Origin: Deferribacteraceae bacterium UBA6799
GTDB lineage: Bacteria > Chrysiogenota > Deferribacteres > Deferribacterales > Geovibrionaceae
Direction: 5' to 3'
Assembly: GCA_002452335.1 (NCBI GenBank)
Contig: DKFJ01000005.1
Span: 124,001-188,000, forward strand
DNA: 64,000 nt
In this document: positions 1-8,475 of the stretch, piece by piece
How positions within the stretch are numbered: the first letter of the stretch is position 1
Layout of the letters: each line of letters opens with the position of its first letter
Made by a program: the position numbers and the translations under genes
Notes under the pieces: model-generated
The model's input: only the letters and a program-made list of their open reading frames with translations
Database searches by the model: none
What the model was told of the DNA's origin: nothing

Positions 1-704
1 AGATCTTTTCTACCGTCACAGACACGCTGGAACGTGAAAAACTGCTGAAATTCCTGACGGACAAATCGCTGGACGACTCCGCCGAGCTGAAGGCGGTGGA
101 CGAGCTGATCAAACTGAACAAAAGAGATATTCAGGCGGAAAAGAGAAAATTCTCACTGCCGGATGTTTCATTCTCCGGCGAATATACGCAGTATCTGGAC
201 AAGGACTCAGACACTTCCGAATATTCTGCCGACCTCAGCAAAAACGACTGGAGCGTCAACCTGCGGCTGTCCATGCCTGTCTTTGACGGTAAAAAGAGCA
301 CGCCGAACATCTACGCCAAAAATACCGAACTCCTGCAATATTTCAGCAAGAGAGCGGAAGTGAAGGAAGCCGTGAAGACTCGGATGGAAAACGCCGTAAT
401 ATCAGCCGGATACGCCGGAACAGCGCTAAGCGGTTCTAAAGAATTGGCAGCATCCGCCGCAGAGAAATACGATAAAAATCTCAGTCTGTACAAACTGAAA
501 AAGATCAGATCAGCCGTGCTGATAAACTCGGCGGCAGCTCTGAACACAGCTCAGGAAGCGGTAGTAAGGGCAGAATATGAGATGATAAACTCTCTGACTG
601 ATATACAGAGAGCATACGGAAAATTTTTCGCACTGAACGAAGACTATGAGGACACACGGTTTCTGCTGGATCTTCAGCAGAGCATCGGTTCTCAGATGCC
701 GTGA
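1..704 (+). CDS. TolC-family outer membrane efflux protein, C-terminal part (5' end outside window)
   Basis: The reading frame is open from the first bases of the window to the TGA at 702-704, so only about the last 233 residues are present. The segment is rich in long amphipathic helices, with a beta-like stretch between them (NLRLSMPVFDG, the usual TolC strand-turn pattern 'L.ip.f.gg'). It ends in a long helix with AYGKFFAL, like the last helix of outer membrane efflux proteins. Such proteins form trimeric outer membrane channels for RND or ABC exporters. No pump partner is visible because the upstream gene lies outside the window. The 3' end overlaps the convergent epimerase gene by 13 bases. 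The family call is good; the substrate cannot be told. Confidence 0.7.
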   Translation, partial: IFSTVTDTLEREKLLKFLTDKSLDDSAELKAVDELIKLNKRDIQAEKRKFSLPDVSFSGEYTQYLDKDSDTSEYSADLSKNDWSVNLRLSMPVFDGKKSTPNIYAKNTELLQYFSKRAEVKEAVKTRMENAVISAGYAGTALSGSKELAASAAEKYDKNLSLYKLKKIRSAVLINSAAALNTAQEAVVRAEYEMINSLTDIQRAYGKFFALNEDYEDTRFLLDLQQSIGSQMP

Positions 705-1744
705 TATTCCTTATACCACTTAACAAACTGACGTATACCTTCCTCTATGGAGGTATCCGGTCTGTATCCGTGATCTCTCACCAGATCGTCAATATTGGCA
801 TAGGTCTTCGGCACATCACCCGCCTGAAGAGGCATCAGGTTTTTCTGAGCTGAGATACCCAGCTCTTTTTCCAGAGTCTCTATCATATACATAAGCTGAA
901 CAGGCTTGTTGTTGCCTATGTTATAAACCTTATAAGGAGCGGATGAAGATCCGGGATCAGGGTTGTCGCTGTCCCAGCCGGCATTGGGCATCTGCCCGGC
1001 GTATATCACACGGCATACGCCCTCAACTATATCGGCTATGAAGGTGAAGTCTCGCTCCATTTTACCGAAATTATACACGTCAATAGGCTGTCCCTTTCTC
1101 ATCAGGTCGGCGAATTTGAACATCGCCATATCCGGTCTGCCCCAGGGACCGTAAACTGTAAAGAACCTGAGCCCTGTGGTGGGGATATTATAAAGATGGC
1201 TGTAGGTGTGAGCCATCAGCTCGTTTGCTTTTTTTGTAGCGGCGTAGAGGCTTATGGGGTGATCCACATTGTCGGATGTGGAGAATGGCTGGGCAGTGTT
1301 GCTGCCGTATACCGAAGAGCTGGAAGCGTATACCAGATGCTGAACGCCGAAATGCCTGCATCCTTCTATAATGTTGATGAATCCTGTGATATTAGCGTCT
1401 ATATAAGCATAGGGGTTGTCTATGCTGTATCTGACGCCTGCCTGAGCCGCCAGATTGCAGACCTTGTCGAATTTTTCCGCCTTCATCAGGGCGTGCAGGT
1501 TCTCCCTGTCCTCCAGATTCATCTTCACGAATCTGTAGCCCTTCATGTTTGATGATCTCATGGGTCTGTTATATTCAACTGCGCTGCCGTCTATCCCTGT
1601 GACAGCGAGTCTTCTGTATTTCAGGTTAACGTCATAATAGTCATTGATACTGTCAAGCCCCACGACCTCATGACCGTCATTTATAAGTTTCTGAACTGTG
1701 TGAAAACCGATGAACCCGGCGGTTCCTGTAAGCAGAATTTTCAT
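692..1744 (-). CDS. NAD-dependent epimerase, UDP-glucuronate 4-epimerase-like
   Basis: Extended short-chain dehydrogenase fold. The N-terminal NAD-binding motif is GTAGFIG, the catalytic YxxxK is YAATK, and RFFTVYGPWGRPDM is typical of UDP-glucuronate/UDP-galacturonate epimerases (Cap1J/LpsL type). The product is about 350 residues, normal for the family. It probably interconverts nucleotide-sugar uronic acids in the cytoplasm for surface polysaccharide. I chose the ATG at 1744 (MKILLTG) because a GAGGT ribosome site lies a few bases upstream; an in-frame ATG six codons earlier has no such site. It is convergent with the TolC-like gene and overlaps its end. UDP-glucose 4-epimerase is a less likely alternative. 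Confidence 0.85.
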   Translation of the reverse strand: MKILLTGTAGFIGFHTVQKLINDGHEVVGLDSINDYYDVNLKYRRLAVTGIDGSAVEYNRPMRSSNMKGYRFVKMNLEDRENLHALMKAEKFDKVCNLAAQAGVRYSIDNPYAYIDANITGFINIIEGCRHFGVQHLVYASSSSVYGSNTAQPFSTSDNVDHPISLYAATKKANELMAHTYSHLYNIPTTGLRFFTVYGPWGRPDMAMFKFADLMRKGQPIDVYNFGKMERDFTFIADIVEGVCRVIYAGQMPNAGWDSDNPDPGSSSAPYKVYNIGNNKPVQLMYMIETLEKELGISAQKNLMPLQAGDVPKTYANIDDLVRDHGYRPDTSIEEGIRQFVKWYKEYHGI

Positions 1745-1795
1745 TTTTACCTCTGAAGCCATTCTAAAATAACGCTAAAATAAACGCAACAGCGA

Positions 1796-3715
1796 TTATT
1801 CCTCGTTTTTCTTAGCGGATCGCAGCAAAACACCCAGACGGGTTAGGTCTTTTTCCGTTCCGGCAGCCAGAAGCTCGTCTCTGTCCATGATGGTGTAGTC
1901 GCACCCGGGGTTGGACATAGCGCCTGTGCCCCGCTTCACAGCCAGAATGGTGACGCCGTATCTATATCTGAGATCCAGATTTCTCAGCGACCTGCCCGCC
2001 GCCTTAGACCCCACTGGCACAGTGACCCATCTGGTCTGCGCCCCAGGCAGATTCAGACATTCCGTGGCGGTGCCTGATTCGGTGAATCTGCCTGTGACCT
2101 CTTTCACCAGTCTGTCGGCTGATTCCACCTCTTCGGCTATCACTACGTTCGCCCCCAGCTTTTTCAGCGCCTGAAGCTCCAGAGCGTATCTGGTTCTGGC
2201 GACTATGTGTATATATGGATGCTCCATTCTGGCGGTCTCCACTATCTTTCTGACAGCTACCGGATCAGGAATGGTAACAGCTATGGCTCTCGCCGTGTGC
2301 AGATGGGCATGGTGCAGAACCTCAATATTAGAAGCGTCCCCGTATATTATATCCGTTCCCTTCTGCGTCTCCTGCTTCACCGTCATGGGGTTCATCTCTA
2401 TGGCGATGAACTGTATTCCGCCCTTTCTGGCTTCTGCCGCCAGCTGTCTGCCCGCCAGACCGTATCCCACAATGATGATATGATCGGAGAACTCTTTTCC
2501 GCTGACGACAGTCTCGAACTGAGCGCCCCTGACCAGACTCTCCGGCAGGGATATCCTGTCCACCAGTCCGGCTATCTGCGAGGCGTATTTTATCATATAG
2601 GGCGCCGCCGCCATCGTGAGCACAATCACGGCAACCACCAGCTTATATTCTTCCTGAGTAAGAACATTTGCGCCCACTCCTGTCTTTGCCATGATGAATG
2701 AGAACTCACCGACCTGACCCAGAGCCAGACCTGTCATTATGGCTGTCTTCATCGGATAGCGCAGAATCACAACACTGAGCGCAGCCAGCAAAGTTTTTCC
2801 GAAAAGCACCGCCAGCGCCGCCAGCGGTATAAAAACAGGGTAACTGGCGTAAACATCGAAATCTATCAGCATGCCTATGGAGACAAAGAAAAATCCTGTA
2901 AAAATATCCTTGAAAGGAACAACATTGCTGAGCGCCTGCTGTCCGTATCCGGACTCACTCACCATTATTCCGGCGAGAAAAGCGCCCAGAGCCAGCGACA
3001 GACCCGCCTTATATGTCAGCGAAGCTGTACCGAGCACCGCCAGAACCACCACCAGCAGAAAGAGCTCTCTGTTCTTGGAAGCGGCGACATAGAAGAGTAT
3101 CTTCGGAACCAGAGTTCTGGCGCCTATGAATACAGCGGCGACTATAACAACGGCTTTCAGAGCGGTGAGCCCCAGCTCTGCCCCCACATTCTCTCCTGTT
3201 CCCGCCAGAAGAGGGATAGCGAGCATCATGGGGATGACAGCGATATCCTGAAAGACCAGCACGGCGGTGCTTATCCGTCCGTGTGGACTGTCCGTCTCCG
3301 CCCTGCCCGCCAGCACCTTCAGCACTATAGCGGTGCTGGAAAGCGATGTGATCATACCGGCTGTGACCGCCAGAGGGATATTGCCCCCTGTGACGCCGTA
3401 TACACAGACTCCGGCGAATATCATGGTAAATCCCGCCTGAAGAGTTCCGCCCACCAGAGCGGGGATCTTCAGCGATATCAGACTGGACAGTGAAAATTCC
3501 AGACCGACAGCGAAAAGCAGAAGCACAACGCCTATCTCCGCCATCATCTCCATCTCGTGCACCGCATGTATCACATGAAAACCATGAGCGCCCAGAAGAA
3601 CCCCGGTTATAAGATATCCCAGTATCTCCGGCACGTTCAGCTTGGAACAGATAGCCAGAGAAACGGCGGCGGTGGCGAATATCAGTGTAATATCTGCTAA
3701 AATCGGTATTTCCAT
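1796..3715 (-). CDS. CPA2-family cation:proton antiporter with RCK domains (KefB/YbaL-like)
   Basis: This 639-residue protein has about a dozen hydrophobic segments in residues 1-385. A TrkA-N (RCK-N) Rossmann domain follows, starting DHIIIVGYGLAGRQ near residue 412, then a TrkA-C domain near 555-630 (VGSKAAGRSLRNLDLR). This is the architecture of monovalent-cation/proton antiporters gated by nucleotide or glutathione binding. It would act in the inner membrane in K+ or Na+ and pH homeostasis. No KefF/KefG ancillary protein is nearby. It is transcribed away from ispF and stands alone. Whether it moves K+ or Na+ cannot be decided from sequence. Confidence 0.88.
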   Translation of the reverse strand: MEIPILADITLIFATAAVSLAICSKLNVPEILGYLITGVLLGAHGFHVIHAVHEMEMMAEIGVVLLLFAVGLEFSLSSLISLKIPALVGGTLQAGFTMIFAGVCVYGVTGGNIPLAVTAGMITSLSSTAIVLKVLAGRAETDSPHGRISTAVLVFQDIAVIPMMLAIPLLAGTGENVGAELGLTALKAVVIVAAVFIGARTLVPKILFYVAASKNRELFLLVVVLAVLGTASLTYKAGLSLALGAFLAGIMVSESGYGQQALSNVVPFKDIFTGFFFVSIGMLIDFDVYASYPVFIPLAALAVLFGKTLLAALSVVILRYPMKTAIMTGLALGQVGEFSFIMAKTGVGANVLTQEEYKLVVAVIVLTMAAAPYMIKYASQIAGLVDRISLPESLVRGAQFETVVSGKEFSDHIIIVGYGLAGRQLAAEARKGGIQFIAIEMNPMTVKQETQKGTDIIYGDASNIEVLHHAHLHTARAIAVTIPDPVAVRKIVETARMEHPYIHIVARTRYALELQALKKLGANVVIAEEVESADRLVKEVTGRFTESGTATECLNLPGAQTRWVTVPVGSKAAGRSLRNLDLRYRYGVTILAVKRGTGAMSNPGCDYTIMDRDELLAAGTEKDLTRLGVLLRSAKKNEE

Positions 3716-3828
3716 AAACCTTCCACTCTGTTTGATTTATACAATCTTACTTTCAACATGCAGAAAAGCAACAAAAATCGGTTTAATTTTATCCCGTGAC
3801 CGTATAAGATAGAGTGACGGAGAGACGC

Positions 3829-4308
3829 ATGAAGATAAAAACTGGAATTGGTTTCGATGCCCACAGGTTCAAAAGGGGCAGACGGCTGGTGATCGGCGGT
3901 GTGGAGATAGACTATGACCTGGGACTGGACGGACACAGCGACGCTGACGTTCTCATCCACGCCATAGTGGACGCCATAGCCGGACCCTCGCTGGGAAAAG
4001 ATATAGGCAACATCTTTCCGGACACTGACGACTCCTATAAAGACATCGACTCAAAGATCCTTCTGAAAAAAGCGGCGGAGATGATAAGAGCCGCCGGATA
4101 TGAAATATCCAATATAGACGCTGAAATAATAGCACAAAAGCCGAAAATGGCTCCCCATATTCCGGATATGCGTGAGATTCTGGCGCAGGTGCTGGGCATG
4201 GCAGCCGAAGATATCACCATCAAGGCGACAACCACGGAAAAAATGGGATTCACAGGCAGAGGCGAAGGCATAGCCGCCGTTGCGACCGCTCTGGTCATAA
4301 GGAACTGA
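3829..4308 (+). CDS. ispF: 2-C-methyl-D-erythritol 2,4-cyclodiphosphate synthase
   Basis: IspF converts CDP-ME 2-phosphate to the cyclodiphosphate in the MEP isoprenoid pathway. Family motifs are clear: GIGFDAHRF with metal-ligand Asp and His, GGVEI, GHSDADVLIHAIVDA with the third metal His, and the C-terminal TTTEKMGFTGRGEGIAA. The product is 159 residues, the usual size. I chose the ATG at 3829 because GGAGAG lies at a good distance; an in-frame ATG five codons earlier lacks a site. The hydrogenase-protease gene follows after two bases, so the two are probably cotranscribed. ispE is also in this window (54855-55697). Confidence 0.96.
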   Translation: MKIKTGIGFDAHRFKRGRRLVIGGVEIDYDLGLDGHSDADVLIHAIVDAIAGPSLGKDIGNIFPDTDDSYKDIDSKILLKKAAEMIRAAGYEISNIDAEIIAQKPKMAPHIPDMREILAQVLGMAAEDITIKATTTEKMGFTGRGEGIAAVATALVIRN

Positions 4309-4310
4309 AT

Positions 4311-4772
4311 ATGAAACTTTTAATGCTGGGAATAGGAAATCTGGTTATGAATGATGACGGCGCCGGAGTTCTGGCGGCTCAGGAACTGATGAAAGAATTC
4401 CCGAACACCGATACACTGATGATACTGGACGGCGGAACTCTGGGGCTCGACCTTCTGGGATATATCGAGTGGGCGGACAGGCTGATCATAGCCGACGCTG
4501 TGGATTTTCAGCTTGATCCGGGAACAGTAATACGTCTGGAGGGGGAGGATATAGACCCCGTCTTCGAAAACAGGCTTTCAGCGCACCAGATGGGCATGAA
4601 GGATATCCTCGCCACGGCGGAGCTGATGGGCGTGAGACCTCCGGAGATAACCCTGTTCGGCATACAGACCGAAAATGTTCTGATGGATATGACCCTTTCC
4701 GAAAAGGTCAGAAACAATATGCCGAGATTCATCGACGCAGTGCGTCAGGAAATCCGTTCTTTTTGCGGATAA
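4311..4772 (+). CDS. Hydrogenase maturation protease (HycI/HybD/HoxM family, M52)
   Basis: The 153-residue protein begins MLGIGNLVMNDDGAGV, the hallmark of [NiFe]-hydrogenase large-subunit C-terminal endopeptidases. It keeps the acidic nickel-sensing residues (DD near residue 15, D in IADAVDF near 61) and the His in SAHQMG near 90. These proteases cleave the C-terminal tail of the hydrogenase large subunit after nickel insertion. The gene starts two bases after ispF. No hydrogenase structural or hyp gene is in the window, so the substrate must be encoded elsewhere. Confidence 0.88.
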   Translation: MKLLMLGIGNLVMNDDGAGVLAAQELMKEFPNTDTLMILDGGTLGLDLLGYIEWADRLIIADAVDFQLDPGTVIRLEGEDIDPVFENRLSAHQMGMKDILATAELMGVRPPEITLFGIQTENVLMDMTLSEKVRNNMPRFIDAVRQEIRSFCG

Positions 4773-4854
4773 TTTTAATATATTTTTCACACTTTTTACA
4801 TTTGTATCATTGTCTTAAAGATGATATTATCAAGAAAATTTCAACGAGGTTTGC

Positions 4855-6387
4855 ATGCGGAACGCCACCCCCGAACAAATATTTACAGTAGCCAAACAGT
4901 ACCACAAAGAGGGCAATCTGGATCAGGCGGAAGCCCTTTATAAGGCTGTCCTCTCTGTAAAACCGGCGTCCGCCGAGGCGTGGTTCTTTCTGGGCATGGT
5001 CAGATATGCCAAAGGAGCCCAGTTCGAGGCAGTGGATCTCATAAAGAAAGCTCTGGAGATAGACCCGAAAAACTACGACTTCCATAACAACATAGGCGAA
5101 ATATACCGCAGAAACAACATGATGACAGAGGCCGAGTTCCACCTGAAGGCGTCACTGACGCTGAAACCGGACAACACAGACGCTCACTCCAATCTGGGGC
5201 TGATCTACAAAGCGGCAGGCGAGATAGACAAGGCGAAGCTGTGCTTCTCCAACGCCCTTCAGTGCAACCCGAAAAACGTCAACGCGATACTCAACGCCGG
5301 ATCGCTCTATCAGTCTCTTAACGAGCTGACTGACGCTCTGGAATGTTATCTGGCGGCCATGACTCTGGATCCGGACAACCCGCACGCTCTGAGAGGAGCC
5401 GCATACTGCATGACCGAGCAGGGCGAATACAACACCGCCGCCGGAATGCTGAGCAGACTGACAGCGGGAAAACCCGATCTCTTCAGAGAAAAAGTAGATC
5501 TCGCTTTTCTGACCCTGCGCAATAAAGATTTCAGAAAAGGACTTCAGCTTCTGGAATCCAGACTGAAGCATCTTCCAGAAATACTTGAAGGACCGGAAAA
5601 AACACTGTGGAGAGGAACTCCTCTGAAAGCCAAAACTCTCTATGTTTATTATGAAAAACAGGGACTCAGCGGGTTCGGCGACACGCTGATGTTCATGCGC
5701 TTTATACACGATCTTAAGAAATATGAACCGCAGAAGGTTGTTTTCCGTGTTCAGACACCTCTTCTGGAGCTGGTGAAAGCCAATATGCCTGATTTCGCCG
5801 AGGCGACCGATGAGCCGTGCGCCGAATATGACGTTCACTCGCCCCTCATCAGCCTGATGCTGATACTGAATGTCAGAGCGAAGAGCATGAGTCTGGCGGA
5901 GGGATATATAAAGGCGGACGGTGAGAGATTCAAAAATCTTACCGACAGCTCAAAAACAAATATCGCCGTTGTGTTCAAAACCAGCGAAAAACATACTAAA
6001 CACGAAAGACGCTCCGTTCCTCAGGAAATATTCGATAAACCAGCCGGGGACGACAGTCTCAAGCTCTTCTATGTTTCCGCTCAGGAACCGGAAAGCCCGC
6101 TCCACGCAAACATTACAGACATGCGCCCTCATATAGCTAATTTTCAGGACACTGCCGACATTCTGGCGGCTATGGATATGGTGATAACAGCGGATACCGC
6201 CGTGGCTCATCTGGCCGGCGCTATGGGGATAAACTGCGCCCTGCTTCTGGACCACCTCCACGACTGGCGCTGGTTCACCGCTAAAACAGGACAGAACACT
6301 GTCTGGTACTCCTCCGTCACCACCTACATCAGAGAAAACGACATGACATGGGACGACACCCTATCACTGGTAAAGATAAAAAAATAG
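4855..6387 (+). CDS. TPR protein with C-terminal glycosyltransferase-9-like domain
   Basis: Residues 1-230 are tandem 34-residue TPR units, for example AEALYKAVLSVKPASAEAWF and the repeats that follow. After a short linker, residues 260-510 resemble the C-terminal region of TPR/glycosyltransferase-9-like proteins: LYVYYEKQGLSGFGDTLMF, then TADTAVAHLAGAMG, a heptosyltransferase-like nucleotide-sugar-binding signature, and LLDHLHDWRWF near the end. Such proteins are related to O-GlcNAc-transferase-like enzymes and are often linked to protein or surface glycosylation. No signal peptide is seen. The substrate is unknown. A strong hairpin terminator begins at the stop codon. Confidence 0.75.
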   Translation: MRNATPEQIFTVAKQYHKEGNLDQAEALYKAVLSVKPASAEAWFFLGMVRYAKGAQFEAVDLIKKALEIDPKNYDFHNNIGEIYRRNNMMTEAEFHLKASLTLKPDNTDAHSNLGLIYKAAGEIDKAKLCFSNALQCNPKNVNAILNAGSLYQSLNELTDALECYLAAMTLDPDNPHALRGAAYCMTEQGEYNTAAGMLSRLTAGKPDLFREKVDLAFLTLRNKDFRKGLQLLESRLKHLPEILEGPEKTLWRGTPLKAKTLYVYYEKQGLSGFGDTLMFMRFIHDLKKYEPQKVVFRVQTPLLELVKANMPDFAEATDEPCAEYDVHSPLISLMLILNVRAKSMSLAEGYIKADGERFKNLTDSSKTNIAVVFKTSEKHTKHERRSVPQEIFDKPAGDDSLKLFYVSAQEPESPLHANITDMRPHIANFQDTADILAAMDMVITADTAVAHLAGAMGINCALLLDHLHDWRWFTAKTGQNTVWYSSVTTYIRENDMTWDDTLSLVKIKK

Positions 6388-6420
6388 GGCAGAGGCTTTT
6401 CAGGCTCCTCTGCCCTCTTT
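6387..6420. terminator. Bidirectional hairpin terminator after the TPR/GT gene
   Basis: GGGCAGAGG (6387-6395) pairs perfectly with CCTCTGCCC (6407-6415) around an 11-base loop. Read on the plus strand, TCTTTC follows. Read on the minus strand, the stem is followed by TATTTTTTT, a stronger terminator. The minus-strand quality suggests it may also end a transcript coming from the structured intergenic region on its right. Confidence 0.65.
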
Positions 6421-6530
6421 CAGACCCAGAAACCGGGTCTAATAACCCTGCGACCACAGGCACCCGGTGTCTGTAAATCACATTTGCTTCCTCCCATGTC
6501 TTTCAAATTAAGACAGCAAATCAGATCATT
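6421..6530. other. Structured intergenic region, possible noncoding RNA or leader
   Basis: There is no convincing ORF between 6388 and 6679. Two adjacent hairpins are visible: AGACCC/GGGTCT (6422-6440) and ACAGGCAC/GTGTCTGT (about 6456-6473). The second pairs fully, using one G-U, only as plus-strand RNA; minus-strand RNA would have an A-C mismatch there. I compared it by eye with SRP RNA, 6S RNA and common riboswitches and found no match. It could be a leader of the downstream esterase gene or an independent RNA. Confidence 0.3.
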
Positions 6531-6679
6531 AGGGTGTATATTGAAGACATCAAAAGACCTTTAGTCTGCCGCTATAGTGATTTGTTTTTGGACTTTTTCC
6601 GTCTTCTTAAGTGTTAACATATAACAAAGCGGCAATGATTCAATATGTAAATATATTTTACAGATGGAGATGTAAATAT

Positions 6680-7642
6680 ATGAAATATCTGCTTATTTTT
6701 TTATTTTCGTTATTTTCATTCACAGCATATTCATTTAACTCAGGCATTACTACTTTCGACATCAAATACAACGGCTCAAAGATAAGGTGCGCCCTGTGGT
6801 ACCCCACAGAAACCACGCCGAAGGTCTCGGCAAAGGCTGTATACGAGATAAACTCCGCTGAGAACGGGAAAATATCTCAGGATATCAGAGGCGTTGTGTT
6901 GCTGGCTCACGGCTTCGGCGGCAATATGTACGGACAGCATGACACGGCGGAATATCTGGCACAGAACGGGTACGCTGTCCTGACGCCCACCTATCCCGAC
7001 ACAGACGGTCTGAAATCCGCCGACCCGAAGAATATGCCGGTTTTTATGCGTCCGGCGGTGACGGTTCAGGCGCTGAACGACCTGATCCAGAAAGATCTTT
7101 TTCCAAGAAAGGCATTCGACAGGCTCTTTATGGCGGGCTTCTCCATGGGCGGCTATACCACTCTGATGAACATTGGCGCTGTACCCATGTTCGGCAAACT
7201 GGACAGGATATGTTCCTCCGGCGAGCCCACCCCTCTTCTGTGCCGCAGCGCAAACAAAAAAAAGATAAAGGCTCTCAGGGATAAATACCCTCTGCATAAG
7301 ATAAACAGGCTCAAAGGTGCCGTTATGATGGCTCCCGCCCTGGGGGTTTTTTTCGACAAAGAATCCGTTAAAAACGTAAAAATCCCGCTTATGATCTATT
7401 CCGCTTCGGAGGACTACACTGTATACGGTGAATACGACTCGGCATATGTGGCGTCTCTGTTTCCTCAGGCGCAGACAAGGGTTATAGAGGGCGCAGACCA
7501 TCCGGTTTTCATTGCCCCCTGCTCAGATTACGGGCGCAGGAAATTTCCTATAATCTGTCTGGATGACGAGGGTATAGACAGGGTAAAGATTCATAAAGAG
7601 ATGAATGAGGAAATTCTGAAATTTTTCGACAGTATCCAATAA
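6680..7642 (+). CDS. Secreted alpha/beta hydrolase (dienelactone hydrolase / PAF-acetylhydrolase-like)
   Basis: The protein starts with a signal peptide (MKYLLIFLFSLFSFTAYS) and has an alpha/beta-hydrolase fold. The oxyanion region is LLAHGFGG, the nucleophile elbow GFSMGGY, the acid probably in SASEDYTVYGEY, and the catalytic His in EGADHPVF near the C-terminus. At 320 residues it resembles lipase/dienelactone-hydrolase-like proteins that often carry an unusual insert after the nucleophile (here the segment with C and K residues around LLCRSANKKK). I chose the ATG at 6680 because it starts the signal peptide and has GGAG upstream. It would act in the periplasm or outside the cell. The substrate is unknown. 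Confidence 0.72.
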   Translation: MKYLLIFLFSLFSFTAYSFNSGITTFDIKYNGSKIRCALWYPTETTPKVSAKAVYEINSAENGKISQDIRGVVLLAHGFGGNMYGQHDTAEYLAQNGYAVLTPTYPDTDGLKSADPKNMPVFMRPAVTVQALNDLIQKDLFPRKAFDRLFMAGFSMGGYTTLMNIGAVPMFGKLDRICSSGEPTPLLCRSANKKKIKALRDKYPLHKINRLKGAVMMAPALGVFFDKESVKNVKIPLMIYSASEDYTVYGEYDSAYVASLFPQAQTRVIEGADHPVFIAPCSDYGRRKFPIICLDDEGIDRVKIHKEMNEEILKFFDSIQ

Positions 7643-7646
7643 AAAA

Positions 7647-7676
7647 GGCGGAAGAAAACTTCCGCCTTTATCTTTT
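7647..7676. terminator. Terminator shared by esterase-like gene and dapB
   Basis: GGCGGAAG (7647-7654), an AAAA loop and CTTCCGCC (7659-7666) form a perfect 8-bp stem flanked by A-rich and T-rich tracts on both sides. It lies between two convergent genes and can work in both directions. Confidence 0.8.
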
Positions 7677-8475
7677 ATAATCCTAACACATCGAACATAT
7701 TATAGAAGCCGTTGGGCTTTCCGCCCATCCAGACAGCGGCGGATATCGCCCCGCTGGCGAAGGTGTCTCTGGTGTGAGCCCTGTGAGTGATCTCTATGCG
7801 CTCGCCCTGCCCGCAGAACATCACAGTGTGTTCGCCCACTATGTCGCCCGCTCTGAGGGTCTGCATGCCGATCTCTCTGTCTGTTCTCTCGCCGATGATA
7901 CCGTGGCGGCAGAAAGCGCCGTCCTTCTCGATATCACGTCCCAGAACGTTTGCTATAACTTCGCCCATCTTCATGGCTGTGCCGCTGGGTGCGTCTTTTT
8001 TCAGCCTGTGGTGAGCCTCCACTATCTCTATGTCGTATCTCTCGCCGATAGCCTTGGTCACCATCTCCAGCACCTTGAAGGTGAGGTTGACCCCCAGACT
8101 CATGTTCGGAGAGAAGAGAACGGGAACGTCTTTAGCCAGATCCTTCACTTTCTCCGTCTGTTCAGCCGTCAGACCTGTGCTGCCTATAACCATAGGTTTG
8201 CCGATCTTTCTGTAGGCTTCCAGATTTTTTAGTGTGGGTTCCACGCCTGTGAAATCTATGAACACGTCACAGCTTCCCAGCGCCTCGTTCATGTCGGATG
8301 TTATTTTGACACCGAGTTTTCCGCATCCTGCGACCTCTCCGGCGTCATGCCCTAAGAAGGGACAGGCGGAATGTTCCAGAGCGCCCGAAAGCTCGCATCT
8401 GTCATCATCCTGTATCAGAGATATTATACGGCGCCCCATTTTCCCGGCGGCGCCTACCATTGCGATTCTTATCAT
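7675..8475 (-). CDS. dapB: 4-Hydroxy-tetrahydrodipicolinate reductase
   Basis: DapB reduces the DapA product to tetrahydrodipicolinate with NAD(P)H in the lysine/diaminopimelate pathway. Visible signatures are the N-terminal nucleotide-binding loop VGAAGKMGR, the catalytic segment EAHHRLKKDAPSGTA and the domain motif DFTGVEPT. At 266 residues it is full length. It is the last gene of lysA-dapF-dapA-dapB and overlaps dapA by four bases (ATGA type), indicating translational coupling. It ends at the shared terminator. Confidence 0.97.
   Translation of the reverse strand: MIRIAMVGAAGKMGRRIISLIQDDDRCELSGALEHSACPFLGHDAGEVAGCGKLGVKITSDMNEALGSCDVFIDFTGVEPTLKNLEAYRKIGKPMVIGSTGLTAEQTEKVKDLAKDVPVLFSPNMSLGVNLTFKVLEMVTKAIGERYDIEIVEAHHRLKKDAPSGTAMKMGEVIANVLGRDIEKDGAFCRHGIIGERTDREIGMQTLRAGDIVGEHTVMFCGQGERIEITHRAHTRDTFASGAISAAVWMGGKPNGFYNMFDVLGL

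Noticed and set aside
3697..3960. Minus-strand ORF across the ispF promoter
   Set aside because: It overlaps ispF start and the antiporter start, has no ribosome site and no recognisable domain.
6421..6530. Possible SRP RNA or riboswitch because of GGAGGAAGCAAATG on the minus strand
   Set aside because: The GGAA loop and paired AGGUC/AAGCAG arms of SRP RNA are missing. None of the c-di-GMP, FMN, TPP, SAM, cobalamin or lysine motifs fit. Kept only as an unrecognised structured region.
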